Shown in pieces: positions 1-4,720 of a stretch of DNA of 7,119 nt. The stretch comes from Planctomycetales bacterium 4484_123 (lineage in GTDB: Bacteria > Planctomycetota > Phycisphaerae > SM23-33): assembly GCA_002049885.1 (NCBI GenBank), contig MVCS01000065.1, forward strand, positions 1 through 7,119. Reading direction: 5' to 3'. Made by a program: the position numbers and the translations under genes. How positions within the stretch are numbered: position 1 is the first letter of the stretch; every line of letters starts with the position of its first letter. The notes beneath the pieces were generated by a model, which was not told where the DNA came from, did not search any database, and saw nothing but the letters and a program-made list of their open reading frames with translations.

Positions 1-386
1 ATGGGTATCACCTTGCGGCGCTTGATGAACTCCGGGTCCAGCAGCTCGAAGGTGCTCTTGTCAACGTCGTCGGCGGTGATGGACTGGAAGGGCACGTCGA
101 AGTACGCCGCCACCGCCTGCAGCACGGTCAGCTCGTCCACGGCCTTGGCCTGGACCAGGGCGTCCAGGATGCTGATGTGCGGGTCCTCTTTCTGGCGCCG
201 ACAGGCGGCCTCGAATTGCTGGTGGCTGATCTGGCCCTTCTCCAGCAGCACGGCCGCCGGCCCGCGCGGCACATCACACACGTCCTTCGGCGACCAGACC
301 GTGGGAAAGCCCGGCACCTCCGACTCGGACGCCTCGGCCACCGGAGCCGACTGGCCCCGGCCGGGATGTCCTGCCCTACGACCCAC
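1..386 (-). CDS. pilB: PilB/GspE-family assembly ATPase, N-terminal part (runs off left edge)
   Basis: This is the N-terminal 128 codons of a type IV pilus extension ATPase (PilB/GspE family), the cytoplasmic hexameric motor that drives pilin polymerisation. The visible part matches the MshEN/T2SSE-N fold. Residues 47-65 read LLEKGQISHQQFEAACRRQ, a helix-turn-helix pair ending in the conserved Gln. A second repeat follows at about 71-100 (ILDALVQAKAVDELTVLQ, then AAYFDVPF), then the typical link ending DPEFIKRRKVIP. The ATP-binding domain lies beyond the window. I chose the GTG at 386 because GGGAGGG lies just upstream and the gene then overlaps the stop of the preceding pil gene by about 11 bp. 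A GTG at 341 is in frame but has no clear ribosome-binding site. It is the last visible gene of the pilM operon. The RLG residues of the c-di-GMP-binding MshEN motif are not preserved in register. PilB is more likely than GspE from the PilMNO context; GspE cannot be excluded. Confidence 0.85.
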   Translation of the reverse strand, partial: MGRRAGHPGRGQSAPVAEASESEVPGFPTVWSPKDVCDVPRGPAAVLLEKGQISHQQFEAACRRQKEDPHISILDALVQAKAVDELTVLQAVAAYFDVPFQSITADDVDKSTFELLDPEFIKRRKVIP

Positions 387-1101
387 CGGTCCCTCCCGTG
401 TTGTCCAACCTCAATACGTACTGCTCCCCTTGTGCCTCGAGTACCACCGTCTCGGCACCGATGCGTACCACCTTGAAGCAGTCGATCGCCTGGCCCTCGG
501 CAACCAGATTGTTGGAAATGATGGCAATGGCGCCCGCCCGGCCCTTCTGGACGGCCTGGAGACGCAGCTTCTTGAAGCGCTCGCGAACCTCTGCCCGGGT
601 GGGCTCTGCCCTCGTGACGGCCCCGGCCGGAGGCGCCGGCTCCGCCGGCGCCGTGGTCACCGGCTTCAGCGGCGGGGGCGGCACGAACTCGAACGGGTCC
701 TTGGCCAACTGCTCCAGCGGGATCTGCCGCCGGCGGACCTGTTCGTGAAAGCTCCGCAGCAGCATGCTGGCGCGCATGCCCGGGCGGGCCGTCCGGGGCG
801 ACAGCCAGGCATCGGAGGCGAAACGCCGGATGGCATTGTCCACGTCGGCCTGGACGGCCCGGTCCATGGCGGCGGCCGCCCGGGAAGGACCCTTCCGCAA
901 CGCCAGGCCGTACACCAGCGCCGCGGCCCCGATGAACAGCGCCCCCATGAACACGTTGGCCCGGGCCATCTGGGCGCGGTATCGGCTGCGGCGGCGAGGT
1001 CGGCTATTGCGGCCGGCCCGGGCCGGCTCGGGCACCGCCGCCGGGGCGCCCTGGAAGTCCCCCGCCCCAGCCCCGCTCATGTCGTAGGGATTCTGCGTCA
1101 T
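376..1101 (-). CDS. PilP/GspC-like inner-membrane anchored periplasmic protein
   Basis: This 241-residue protein sits where pilP is expected, after pilO. Residues 1-49 are a polar segment with an Arg-rich stretch at 31-47. One transmembrane helix follows at about 50-68, giving an N-in topology. A helical periplasmic linker contains KDPFEFVPPP at 134-143, which resembles the R/K-D-P-F motif of PilP/GspB-type proteins, followed by a Pro/Ala-rich spacer. A C-terminal beta-rich module spans about 178-232 (AIISNNLVAEGQAID, FKVVRIGAETVVLE, QYVLRL) and looks like the homology-region domain that PilP and GspC use to contact the secretin. PilP proper is usually a lipoprotein. This one has no lipobox and is instead anchored by an internal helix as GspC is, so no symbol is given. 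It begins 3 bp after the pilO stop with GGGATAGG upstream. An internal ATG at codon 8 is an alternative start. The family assignment is by motif and position and is moderately secure. Confidence 0.75.
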   Translation of the reverse strand: MTQNPYDMSGAGAGDFQGAPAAVPEPARAGRNSRPRRRSRYRAQMARANVFMGALFIGAAALVYGLALRKGPSRAAAAMDRAVQADVDNAIRRFASDAWLSPRTARPGMRASMLLRSFHEQVRRRQIPLEQLAKDPFEFVPPPPLKPVTTAPAEPAPPAGAVTRAEPTRAEVRERFKKLRLQAVQKGRAGAIAIISNNLVAEGQAIDCFKVVRIGAETVVLEAQGEQYVLRLDNTGGTGGS

Positions 1102-1104
1102 GAC

Positions 1105-1668
1105 CTATCCCGCTCCCGAGCGCTCGAAGAACACGCACACCAGACAGTTGACGGCCACTCGCCCAGACCGCTCCGGGCCGAGTTGGCGGATGTCCATGTC
1201 CAGGATGCGCATGATTCTGGGCTGCCGTTCCAGTGCCAGCAGGAACCCGTAGAAGCCCACGAACGAGCCCTCCAACTGCATGGAGATGGGCTGCTCGGCG
1301 TAGGGGCCCTTGGGGTCCGTCAGCGTGGTGGCCTGGCCCGGCTTGAGGGTGCGGATGCTCTTGGTGGTCAGCCGGTTGGCCTCGGCGAGCTGCCAGACCT
1401 CCCGCAGTACCTTGTCCATCTCTTTCTGCGTGGGCAGCTTCGAGCGGAAGAACTCGATGGCGCCCTCGAGCGACTTGATCTCGCTCTCCAGGTCGCCGAT
1501 GGTGGCGCGGGCCTTGTTGAGCTCGCGGAGCTTGGCCTGGCGAGCCTCGATCTGCTTCATCATCTGGGCGTTGCGGGCATTGCCCGGACGGAAGGCAAAC
1601 CACCAGGCGGCCAGGGGAATGGCACCCAGCAGCAGGATGAATGCGATCTCGCGGATGCCGAACCTCAT
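1105..1668 (-). CDS. pilO: Type IV pilus inner-membrane protein PilO
   Basis: PilO is a bitopic inner-membrane protein that dimerises with PilN in the periplasm and links the cytoplasmic PilM/motor side to PilP and the secretin. The 187-residue product has the expected plan. There is a very short cytoplasmic tail, a transmembrane helix at about 8-26, a charged coiled coil at about 32-75, and then a ferredoxin-like core. The core begins with FFRSKLPTQKEMDKVLREVW (residues 73-92) and continues with YAEQPISMQLEGSFVGFYGF (123-142) and PRIMRILDMDI (150-160), all characteristic of PilO. Length is close to the family norm. Its ATG overlaps the pilN stop as ATGA, with GGGGAGGG about 10 nt upstream, indicating translational coupling. 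GspM-type proteins share the fold, but the LPT.KE motif and the PilM/PilN neighbours favour PilO. Confidence 0.92.
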   Translation of the reverse strand: MRFGIREIAFILLLGAIPLAAWWFAFRPGNARNAQMMKQIEARQAKLRELNKARATIGDLESEIKSLEGAIEFFRSKLPTQKEMDKVLREVWQLAEANRLTTKSIRTLKPGQATTLTDPKGPYAEQPISMQLEGSFVGFYGFLLALERQPRIMRILDMDIRQLGPERSGRVAVNCLVCVFFERSGAG

Positions 1669-2405
1669 TGGGCCTGTACCCTCCCCATCTCACCGGCCTC
1701 GGCCCGGGCCATGCCCAGGAATCCCTGGCCGTCTGAGACGCCCGCCAATACGTCGGCGTTCGGCTTCAACTGCACGTCCACACGGAACTCTCGCACCAGC
1801 GCGCTGCCCTGTTTCTTCTGCTGGCTGTACACCAGGTCCACCGTCTCCATCAGCGGGCAGCGGGCCATGGCGGCGATGAACTTGGCCACCTGCACGTCGG
1901 TGCCGGCCAGGCCGACCACGGTGATGCCCACCGACATCCCCCCGGTGGCCTTGACCTTGCCCTTGGCCTTGGTGGCCCGCTTGGCGGCGGCCGCCTGGTA
2001 GCGCGTCTTGGCGGCCGGTGCCCGCCGGACGGTCACCTGGCGCCGCGTCTTGAGCTCAAACCGTGTCAGCGACGCCCCCTCGGGCAGGGCCTCTGTGACC
2101 GTGGCCAGCAGGTAACTCCGCGGCACGCGCTCCAGCAGGCCGGCGGTAAGGCTGGCCTTGGCCAGCAGCTTCTGGCGCGTGTTCTCCAATTGCCTGAGCT
2201 GCTTGATGAGGTCCGCCGCCTCGGCGTAGGCCTGGTTGACCCGCTCGGAGACCAGGCGCGTGTTGCGGTATTGCCGCTCGGAGACCACCGCGGCGGCAAC
2301 CACGCCACCCATCACCACCGCGAACAGGACGGTGCAGAAGACGTTCGCACGCTTCTGCGCCCGCCGGGCGACGTAATCCTCAGGCAGCAGGTTGACCAAG
2401 CTCAT
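1665..2405 (-). CDS. pilN: Type IV pilus inner-membrane protein PilN
   Basis: PilN is the bitopic membrane partner of PilO. Its short cytoplasmic N-terminus docks into a groove of PilM. The product has the diagnostic N-terminal motif NLLPEDY at residues 5-11, a transmembrane helix at about 22-42, a coiled coil at about 50-84, and an alpha/beta periplasmic core (YLLATVTEALPEGASLTRFEL at about 98-118, then VGITVVGLAGTD at 159-170 and VAKFIAAMARCPLMETVDLV at 173-192). At 246 residues it is longer than typical PilN (roughly 180-220). The extra length is a Lys/Arg/Ala-rich segment at about 121-153 between two core strands and a Gly/Ala-rich tail after 218. It starts 9 bp after the pilM stop. The Shine-Dalgarno GAGG overlaps that stop codon, implying coupled translation. 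Confidence 0.9.
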   Translation of the reverse strand: MSLVNLLPEDYVARRAQKRANVFCTVLFAVVMGGVVAAAVVSERQYRNTRLVSERVNQAYAEAADLIKQLRQLENTRQKLLAKASLTAGLLERVPRSYLLATVTEALPEGASLTRFELKTRRQVTVRRAPAAKTRYQAAAAKRATKAKGKVKATGGMSVGITVVGLAGTDVQVAKFIAAMARCPLMETVDLVYSQQKKQGSALVREFRVDVQLKPNADVLAGVSDGQGFLGMARAEAGEMGRVQAQ

Positions 2406-2414
2406 GGTCGCACC

Positions 2415-3503
2415 TCACGCGGCCCTGGACAGCCTCGCACCCAGACTCAGTCCCACGGCCACGGCCCAGGCCGGCTGGGGCTGGCGCCGGTCGATGCCCT
2501 TCTCCGGCCCGCTGGCGGGGGCGGTGTTGATCCTGGTCAGCGGGTCGCCGATTTGGGCGGCAAGGTTCAGCCGCTGGGCCAGCCGCTGGCACAGGCTCCG
2601 GTCCAGGGCCTGCCCGCCCAGAAAGATGGCCCTCTCCACGGGCTGGGACGGAAAGACCGAGTCGTAATACCGCAAGCAATTGGTGACCTCCTGGCCCATG
2701 GCCCGCAGCTCATCCTCCATGGCGTCGTAGAGCTGCTCTGCTCCCGCAGCATCGGAACGCATGGCCTCCACGCGCTGCCGGTGGACCTCCTCGGCGGTCA
2801 GTCCCAGCACCTTGGCCGCCGCCTGGTCCAACTGACCCGAGCCAACCATGAGGTTCCTCGCGAACACCAGTCTGGCCCCCTGGGCCACCACCACCTGCGT
2901 GGATGCCTCGCCGAGGTCCAGAAACAAGGTGACGCGCTCGCTGTCCTCGCGCCGCCGGAACAGCCTGGCGAAGCACTCCAATATCGCGCAGGGCTCCACG
3001 TCCATGCTCACAATGTCCAGGCGGGCCTTCCGGGCCATCGACAGGTAGTCCTCCACGATGTCCCGGGCCACGGCCAGGACGATCACCTCCAGGCCAGGCT
3101 GACCCTCGGCGTGGGTCTCGCCGGCGACCACGTGGCGGACCACGGCGTCCTCCAGGTCGAATGGCACCTTGCCCTCCAGCTCCCACTGCACTGTCCGGGC
3201 CAGCTCGGCCTCGGGCAGCTTGGGCGTCCTGACATGCTGGACGAAGCTCTCGGCCGCAGGCACGCAAACGACGCACTGCCGGCCTTTGAAACCTTCCGTC
3301 CGCATCAGGTCCGGCAGCCGGTCCGCCAGGAACTCCAACTTTCGCTGGGGGTTGTCCCGGCAGGCCTGAGGCATGCGGGCGGCAGCAGCGGCCACCAACT
3401 CCAACTGGCCGTTGGCCTCGCGCAATTGAGCCAGTTTCACCGCACCGGTACCCAGGTCGATGCCCACGGGCATCACCCTGCTCTTTCGCAACTTCAAGGA
3501 CAT
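2415..3503 (-). CDS. pilM: Type IV pilus assembly ATP-binding protein PilM
   Basis: PilM is an actin/FtsA-fold cytoplasmic protein that binds the PilN tail and couples the PilN/PilO complex to the motor ATPases. The 362-residue product shows the actin-like nucleotide-binding signature in order: phosphate-1 loop VGIDLGTGAVKLAQL at 13-27, phosphate-2 loop LFLDLGEASTQVVV at 193-206, and adenosine motif IFLGGQALD at 293-301. It also has the PilM-typical QWELEGKVPFDLED at 106-119 and C-terminal AWAVAVGLSLGA at 345-356. Length is normal for the family (about 350). The ATG at 3503 is chosen because AGGAAGG (3510-3516) lies 6 nt upstream; an internal ATG at codon 11 is a poorer choice. It is the first gene of the pil operon and follows a long leader containing a c-di-GMP-I riboswitch. 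Confidence 0.95.
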   Translation of the reverse strand: MSLKLRKSRVMPVGIDLGTGAVKLAQLREANGQLELVAAAAARMPQACRDNPQRKLEFLADRLPDLMRTEGFKGRQCVVCVPAAESFVQHVRTPKLPEAELARTVQWELEGKVPFDLEDAVVRHVVAGETHAEGQPGLEVIVLAVARDIVEDYLSMARKARLDIVSMDVEPCAILECFARLFRRREDSERVTLFLDLGEASTQVVVAQGARLVFARNLMVGSGQLDQAAAKVLGLTAEEVHRQRVEAMRSDAAGAEQLYDAMEDELRAMGQEVTNCLRYYDSVFPSQPVERAIFLGGQALDRSLCQRLAQRLNLAAQIGDPLTRINTAPASGPEKGIDRRQPQPAWAVAVGLSLGARLSRAA

Positions 3504-3509
3504 TGGACG

Positions 3510-3516
3510 CCTTCCT
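3510..3516 (-). promoter_or_regulatory. Shine-Dalgarno sequence of pilM
   Basis: The minus strand reads AGGAAGG followed by a 6-nt spacer and the pilM ATG. Its upstream AGG (3514-3516) is also part of the 3' arm of a 7-bp leader hairpin, so it may be accessible in only one of two RNA folds. Confidence 0.8.
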
Positions 3517-3544
3517 GCCTACAGGCGTGCGTGGTCGAGGCAGG
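3514..3544 (-). promoter_or_regulatory. Leader hairpin overlapping the pilM ribosome-binding site (candidate expression platform)
   Basis: On the minus strand CCTGCCT (3544-3538) is perfectly complementary to AGGCAGG (3520-3514), with a 17-nt loop. The 3' arm covers the first three bases of the pilM Shine-Dalgarno sequence. A competing hairpin, ACGCCT (3528-3523) with AGGCGT (3512-3507), would cover the rest of the Shine-Dalgarno. No U-tract follows either stem, so translational rather than transcriptional control is the simpler reading. The pairings are visible; the regulatory role is inferred. Confidence 0.5.
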
Positions 3545-3597
3545 CGGGAGGCCCGGCCGATCCGGCATGGGGCGCGGCCGAGCGATCGAATCGAACA

Positions 3598-3681
3598 GCG
3601 TGCCGGGCAGCGCGACCATCCCACTGGGACTCAACGCTTTGCGCCCCAGCCTCGCGACTGGTTTGCCTTTCGCCGCCACGC
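3598..3681 (-). promoter_or_regulatory. c-di-GMP-I (GEMM-I) riboswitch aptamer in the pilM leader
   Basis: The minus strand matches the GEMM-I class, which binds the second messenger c-di-GMP. In order, AAAGGCAAACC (3670-3660) contains the conserved GGCAAACC. CCAGTC/GGCTGG is a 6-bp stem (3661-3656 with 3651-3646) capped by the GNRA tetraloop GCGA (3655-3652). GGCGCAAAGC (3645-3636) is the conserved joining strand. The second arm has GCG/CGC (3637-3635 with 3614-3612), an asymmetric internal loop TTGAG/TGGT in the tetraloop-receptor position, and TCCC/GGGA. The closing strand is GCTGCC. GCGTG/CACGC (3681-3677 and 3602-3598) may form an outer stem. By comparison with the Vibrio Vc2 aptamer, the base that contacts the ligand guanine (G20) is G at 3666 and the intercalating A47 is A at 3639. 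A G at position 20 is the c-di-GMP form, as opposed to the A of the cGAMP-preferring variants. The 3' closing strand is about 3 nt shorter than usual. The aptamer ends 94 nt before the pilM start. Confidence 0.88.
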
Positions 3682-3700
3682 GATGGCCCCGGCGCCGTCC

Positions 3701-3714
3701 CCGGCGACCGCCGG
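3701..3714. repeat. GC-rich inverted repeat upstream of the aptamer
   Basis: CCGGCG-AC-CGCCGG is a perfect 6-bp inverted repeat. In the pilM leader it would form a CCGGC/GCCGG hairpin with a 4-nt loop just 5' of the riboswitch. It may be only a leader hairpin; no specific function can be assigned. Confidence 0.4.
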
Positions 3715-3727
3715 AACCACAGTGGTT
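3715..3727. promoter_or_regulatory. 13-bp palindrome, candidate operator
   Basis: AACCAC-A-GTGGTT is a perfect inverted repeat with a 1-bp centre, beside the A/T-rich promoter-like patch and upstream of the riboswitch. If the pilM promoter uses TATGTT (3743-3738, minus strand) as its -10 element, this site would cover roughly the first 15 transcribed bases, a position suited to a repressor. The symmetry is seen directly; binding by a regulator is inferred. Confidence 0.4.
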
Positions 3728-3762
3728 GCCTACTTGAAACATACGTTATGATCGATACGCCA
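3726..3762. promoter_or_regulatory. A/T-rich patch with possible divergent promoters
   Basis: This is the most A/T-rich stretch of the intergenic region. On the plus strand TATGAT (3747-3752) is a good -10 match, but the best -35 (TTGCCT, 3726-3731) is only 15 bp away. On the minus strand TATGTT (3743-3738) or CATAAC could serve as -10 for pilM, with no good -35. Base composition and position between divergent genes are the main support, and neither promoter is well defined. Confidence 0.35.
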
Positions 3763-3773
3763 GCCACTGCCTC

Positions 3774-3862
3774 CCGAGGCCACCTCGGTACGCCTCAGGA
3801 ATGGTATCGGCCGGCTTGAGGCCGACATTAAGTACCCGGCCAGGAATCGCTTGCGGCCTGGC
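3774..3862 (+). other. Cluster of inverted repeats, possible structured RNA or leader
   Basis: Several perfect inverted repeats lie close together: CCGAGG/CCTCGG (3774-3779, 3783-3788), GCCTCA/TGAGGC (3792-3797, 3817-3822), TCGGCC/GGCCGA (3807-3812, 3820-3825) and GCCAGG/CCTGGC (3839-3844, 3857-3862). The second and third are mutually exclusive, so alternative folds are possible. The cluster lies downstream of the plus-strand -10-like TATGAT and upstream of the terminator-like hairpin at 3966. I do not recognise a known RNA family. In GC-rich DNA some such repeats are expected by chance. Confidence 0.3.
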
Positions 3863-3965
3863 TCGGACCGGCGACCAATGCCCCTGCACGTCCCGGAGGC
3901 CCGGCCTTCCATCGGCTCTGCCCTCGCTGTCCACCCGAGCACGCCCCGGATGCGCCCAGGCTCGC

Positions 3966-3988
3966 CCCCGGCCGGTGGCGGGGTTTTT
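3966..3988 (+). terminator. Terminator-like hairpin with five T's
   Basis: CCCCG (3966-3970) pairs with CGGGG (3979-3983) around an 8-nt loop and is followed by TTTTT (3984-3988), which fits a modest intrinsic terminator reading rightward. No protein gene lies upstream on this strand. It would therefore end a short non-coding transcript or act as an attenuator before the FHA gene. Confidence 0.4.
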
Positions 3989-4122
3989 GCTTGCAGCAAT
4001 CCTCACCACCCGTAGAATGACCCTTGGCTTCCTGCCAGCAAGGCAGAGCGAACGCAGACGGCGGCAAGAGAACGGGCGGCTCGCAAGGCCACTGCCGGGG
4101 GGTCGCCCGGAAAGGGCTGGTC

Positions 4123-4632
4123 ATGGACGTCAAGCTGGTCATGTACAAGAGGGACGGACGGCGGAAGGATTTCAGAATCCACAAGCCAAAGACCGTCCTC
4201 GGACGGGCCGAGGACTGCGACCTTCGCATCCCCCTGCTGAGCGTCTCGCGCAAGCACTGCGAGCTGATTCTGGGCGACGACGAGTTGAGGGTCCGCGACC
4301 TGGCCAGCTCCAACGGGACATTCGTCAACAGCCGGCGCATCACCGAGACCGCCCTAAAGCCCGGGGATCGGCTGGTGATCGGCCCGGTCGTCTTCACCGT
4401 GCAGATCGACGGCGTGCCGGAGCAGATAGCACCGGTGCGGACCAAGACCGAGCGGGCCGACCAGACCGAAGCAGCGGCCCCGGCCGGGACGGAGGATGAG
4501 GTCATCCCGCTGGAGCCCGATGACCTCGAGACGGCCGCGGAAGGGGACGACTCCGACCTGGCCGCCCTTGACGCCGCACTGGAAGCGATGGTCGAAGAAG
4601 AGGACCGCAAGGAGGGGAACCAAAAGGACTGA
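4123..4632 (+). CDS. FHA-domain protein with acidic C-terminal tail
   Basis: This 169-residue soluble protein is an FHA domain plus a tail. FHA domains bind phosphothreonine peptides and commonly partner Ser/Thr kinases. Residues about 1-97 contain the complete signature: VLGRAEDCDLRIP (25-37, with the conserved Gly-Arg), SVSRKHCEL (40-48, phosphopeptide-binding Ser/Arg/His) and LASSNGTFVNSRRI (60-73). KPGDRLVIGPVVFTVQI closes the sandwich. Residues 98-169 are low-complexity, acidic and Ala-rich (EDEVIPLEPDD, EGDDSDLAALDAALEAMVEEED), probably flexible or helical. There is no signal peptide or membrane segment. The ATG at 4123 is preferred because AAAGGG lies 6 nt upstream and the FHA fold begins directly after it; a frame open to 4024 adds only low-complexity residues. 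It is divergent from the pil operon and convergent with the phosphatase. The target is unknown. A role in secretion or pilus control is conceivable from position only. Confidence 0.9.
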   Translation: MDVKLVMYKRDGRRKDFRIHKPKTVLGRAEDCDLRIPLLSVSRKHCELILGDDELRVRDLASSNGTFVNSRRITETALKPGDRLVIGPVVFTVQIDGVPEQIAPVRTKTERADQTEAAAPAGTEDEVIPLEPDDLETAAEGDDSDLAALDAALEAMVEEEDRKEGNQKD

Positions 4633-4702
4633 CCGGGCCAGGCCTCAGGGCAGCCTTCCTCACGTCTCGCCCGCCGCCACTGCCAGGGCCTGCCCGCAAG
4701 CG

Positions 4703-4720
4703 GCCGCCTACCTGGGCGGC
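4703..4720. terminator. Hairpin between convergent genes
   Basis: GCCGCC (4703-4708) and GGCGGC (4715-4720) form a perfect 6-bp stem with loop TACCTG, spanning the stop codon of the minus-strand phosphatase gene and lying 70 bp after the FHA stop. There is no T-tract on either strand, so if it terminates transcription it is not a classical intrinsic terminator. It may simply be coding sequence. Confidence 0.25.

Larger units (their letters stand above)
3504..4122. other. Divergent intergenic region between pilM and the FHA gene
   Basis: No convincing protein gene lies in these 619 bp. The open frames that cross it have no recognisable motifs and read as translations of GC-rich DNA. From left to right it holds the pilM ribosome-binding site and leader hairpins, the riboswitch aptamer, a GC-rich hairpin (3701-3714), a 13-bp palindrome (3715-3727), an A/T-rich patch suitable for divergent promoters (about 3726-3760), a cluster of plus-strand hairpins (3774-3862) and a terminator-like hairpin (3966-3988). 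The stretch 3863-3965 shows nothing definite. The stretch 3989-4110 shows only a small TTGCT/AGCAA hairpin (3987-3999). Confidence 0.8.

Noticed and set aside
1..2001. 666-codon open frame on the plus strand across the left third of the window
   Set aside because: It lies antisense to pilN, pilO, the pilP-like gene and the ATPase, all with clear family motifs. Its translation is Arg/Gly/Ala/Pro-rich with no recognisable domain, as expected for the complement of GC-rich coding sequence.
2190..3737. 515-codon open frame on the plus strand
   Set aside because: It is antisense to pilM and the riboswitch. Its His/Gln/Leu/Gly-rich composition is typical of a shadow frame and it shows no motifs.
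3720..3745. Possible sigma-54 promoter (TGG...TTG spacing) in the A/T-rich patch
   Set aside because: The required GC of the -12 element is missing at the correct 10-bp distance from GG on either strand.
3764..3770. GCCACTG resembling the end of the cobalamin riboswitch B12 box
   Set aside because: No other conserved cobalamin-riboswitch segments are present around it; a 7-base match is expected by chance.
3494..4009. Several open frames of 80-90 codons on both strands in the intergenic region
   Set aside because: They overlap each other and the riboswitch, have no ribosome-binding sites in good position, and show no protein motifs.
4024..4122. Upstream in-frame extension of the FHA protein (33 extra residues)
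   Set aside because: The extra residues are low-complexity and unlike FHA N-termini. The ATG at 4123 has AAAGGG at suitable spacing and begins directly at the domain.
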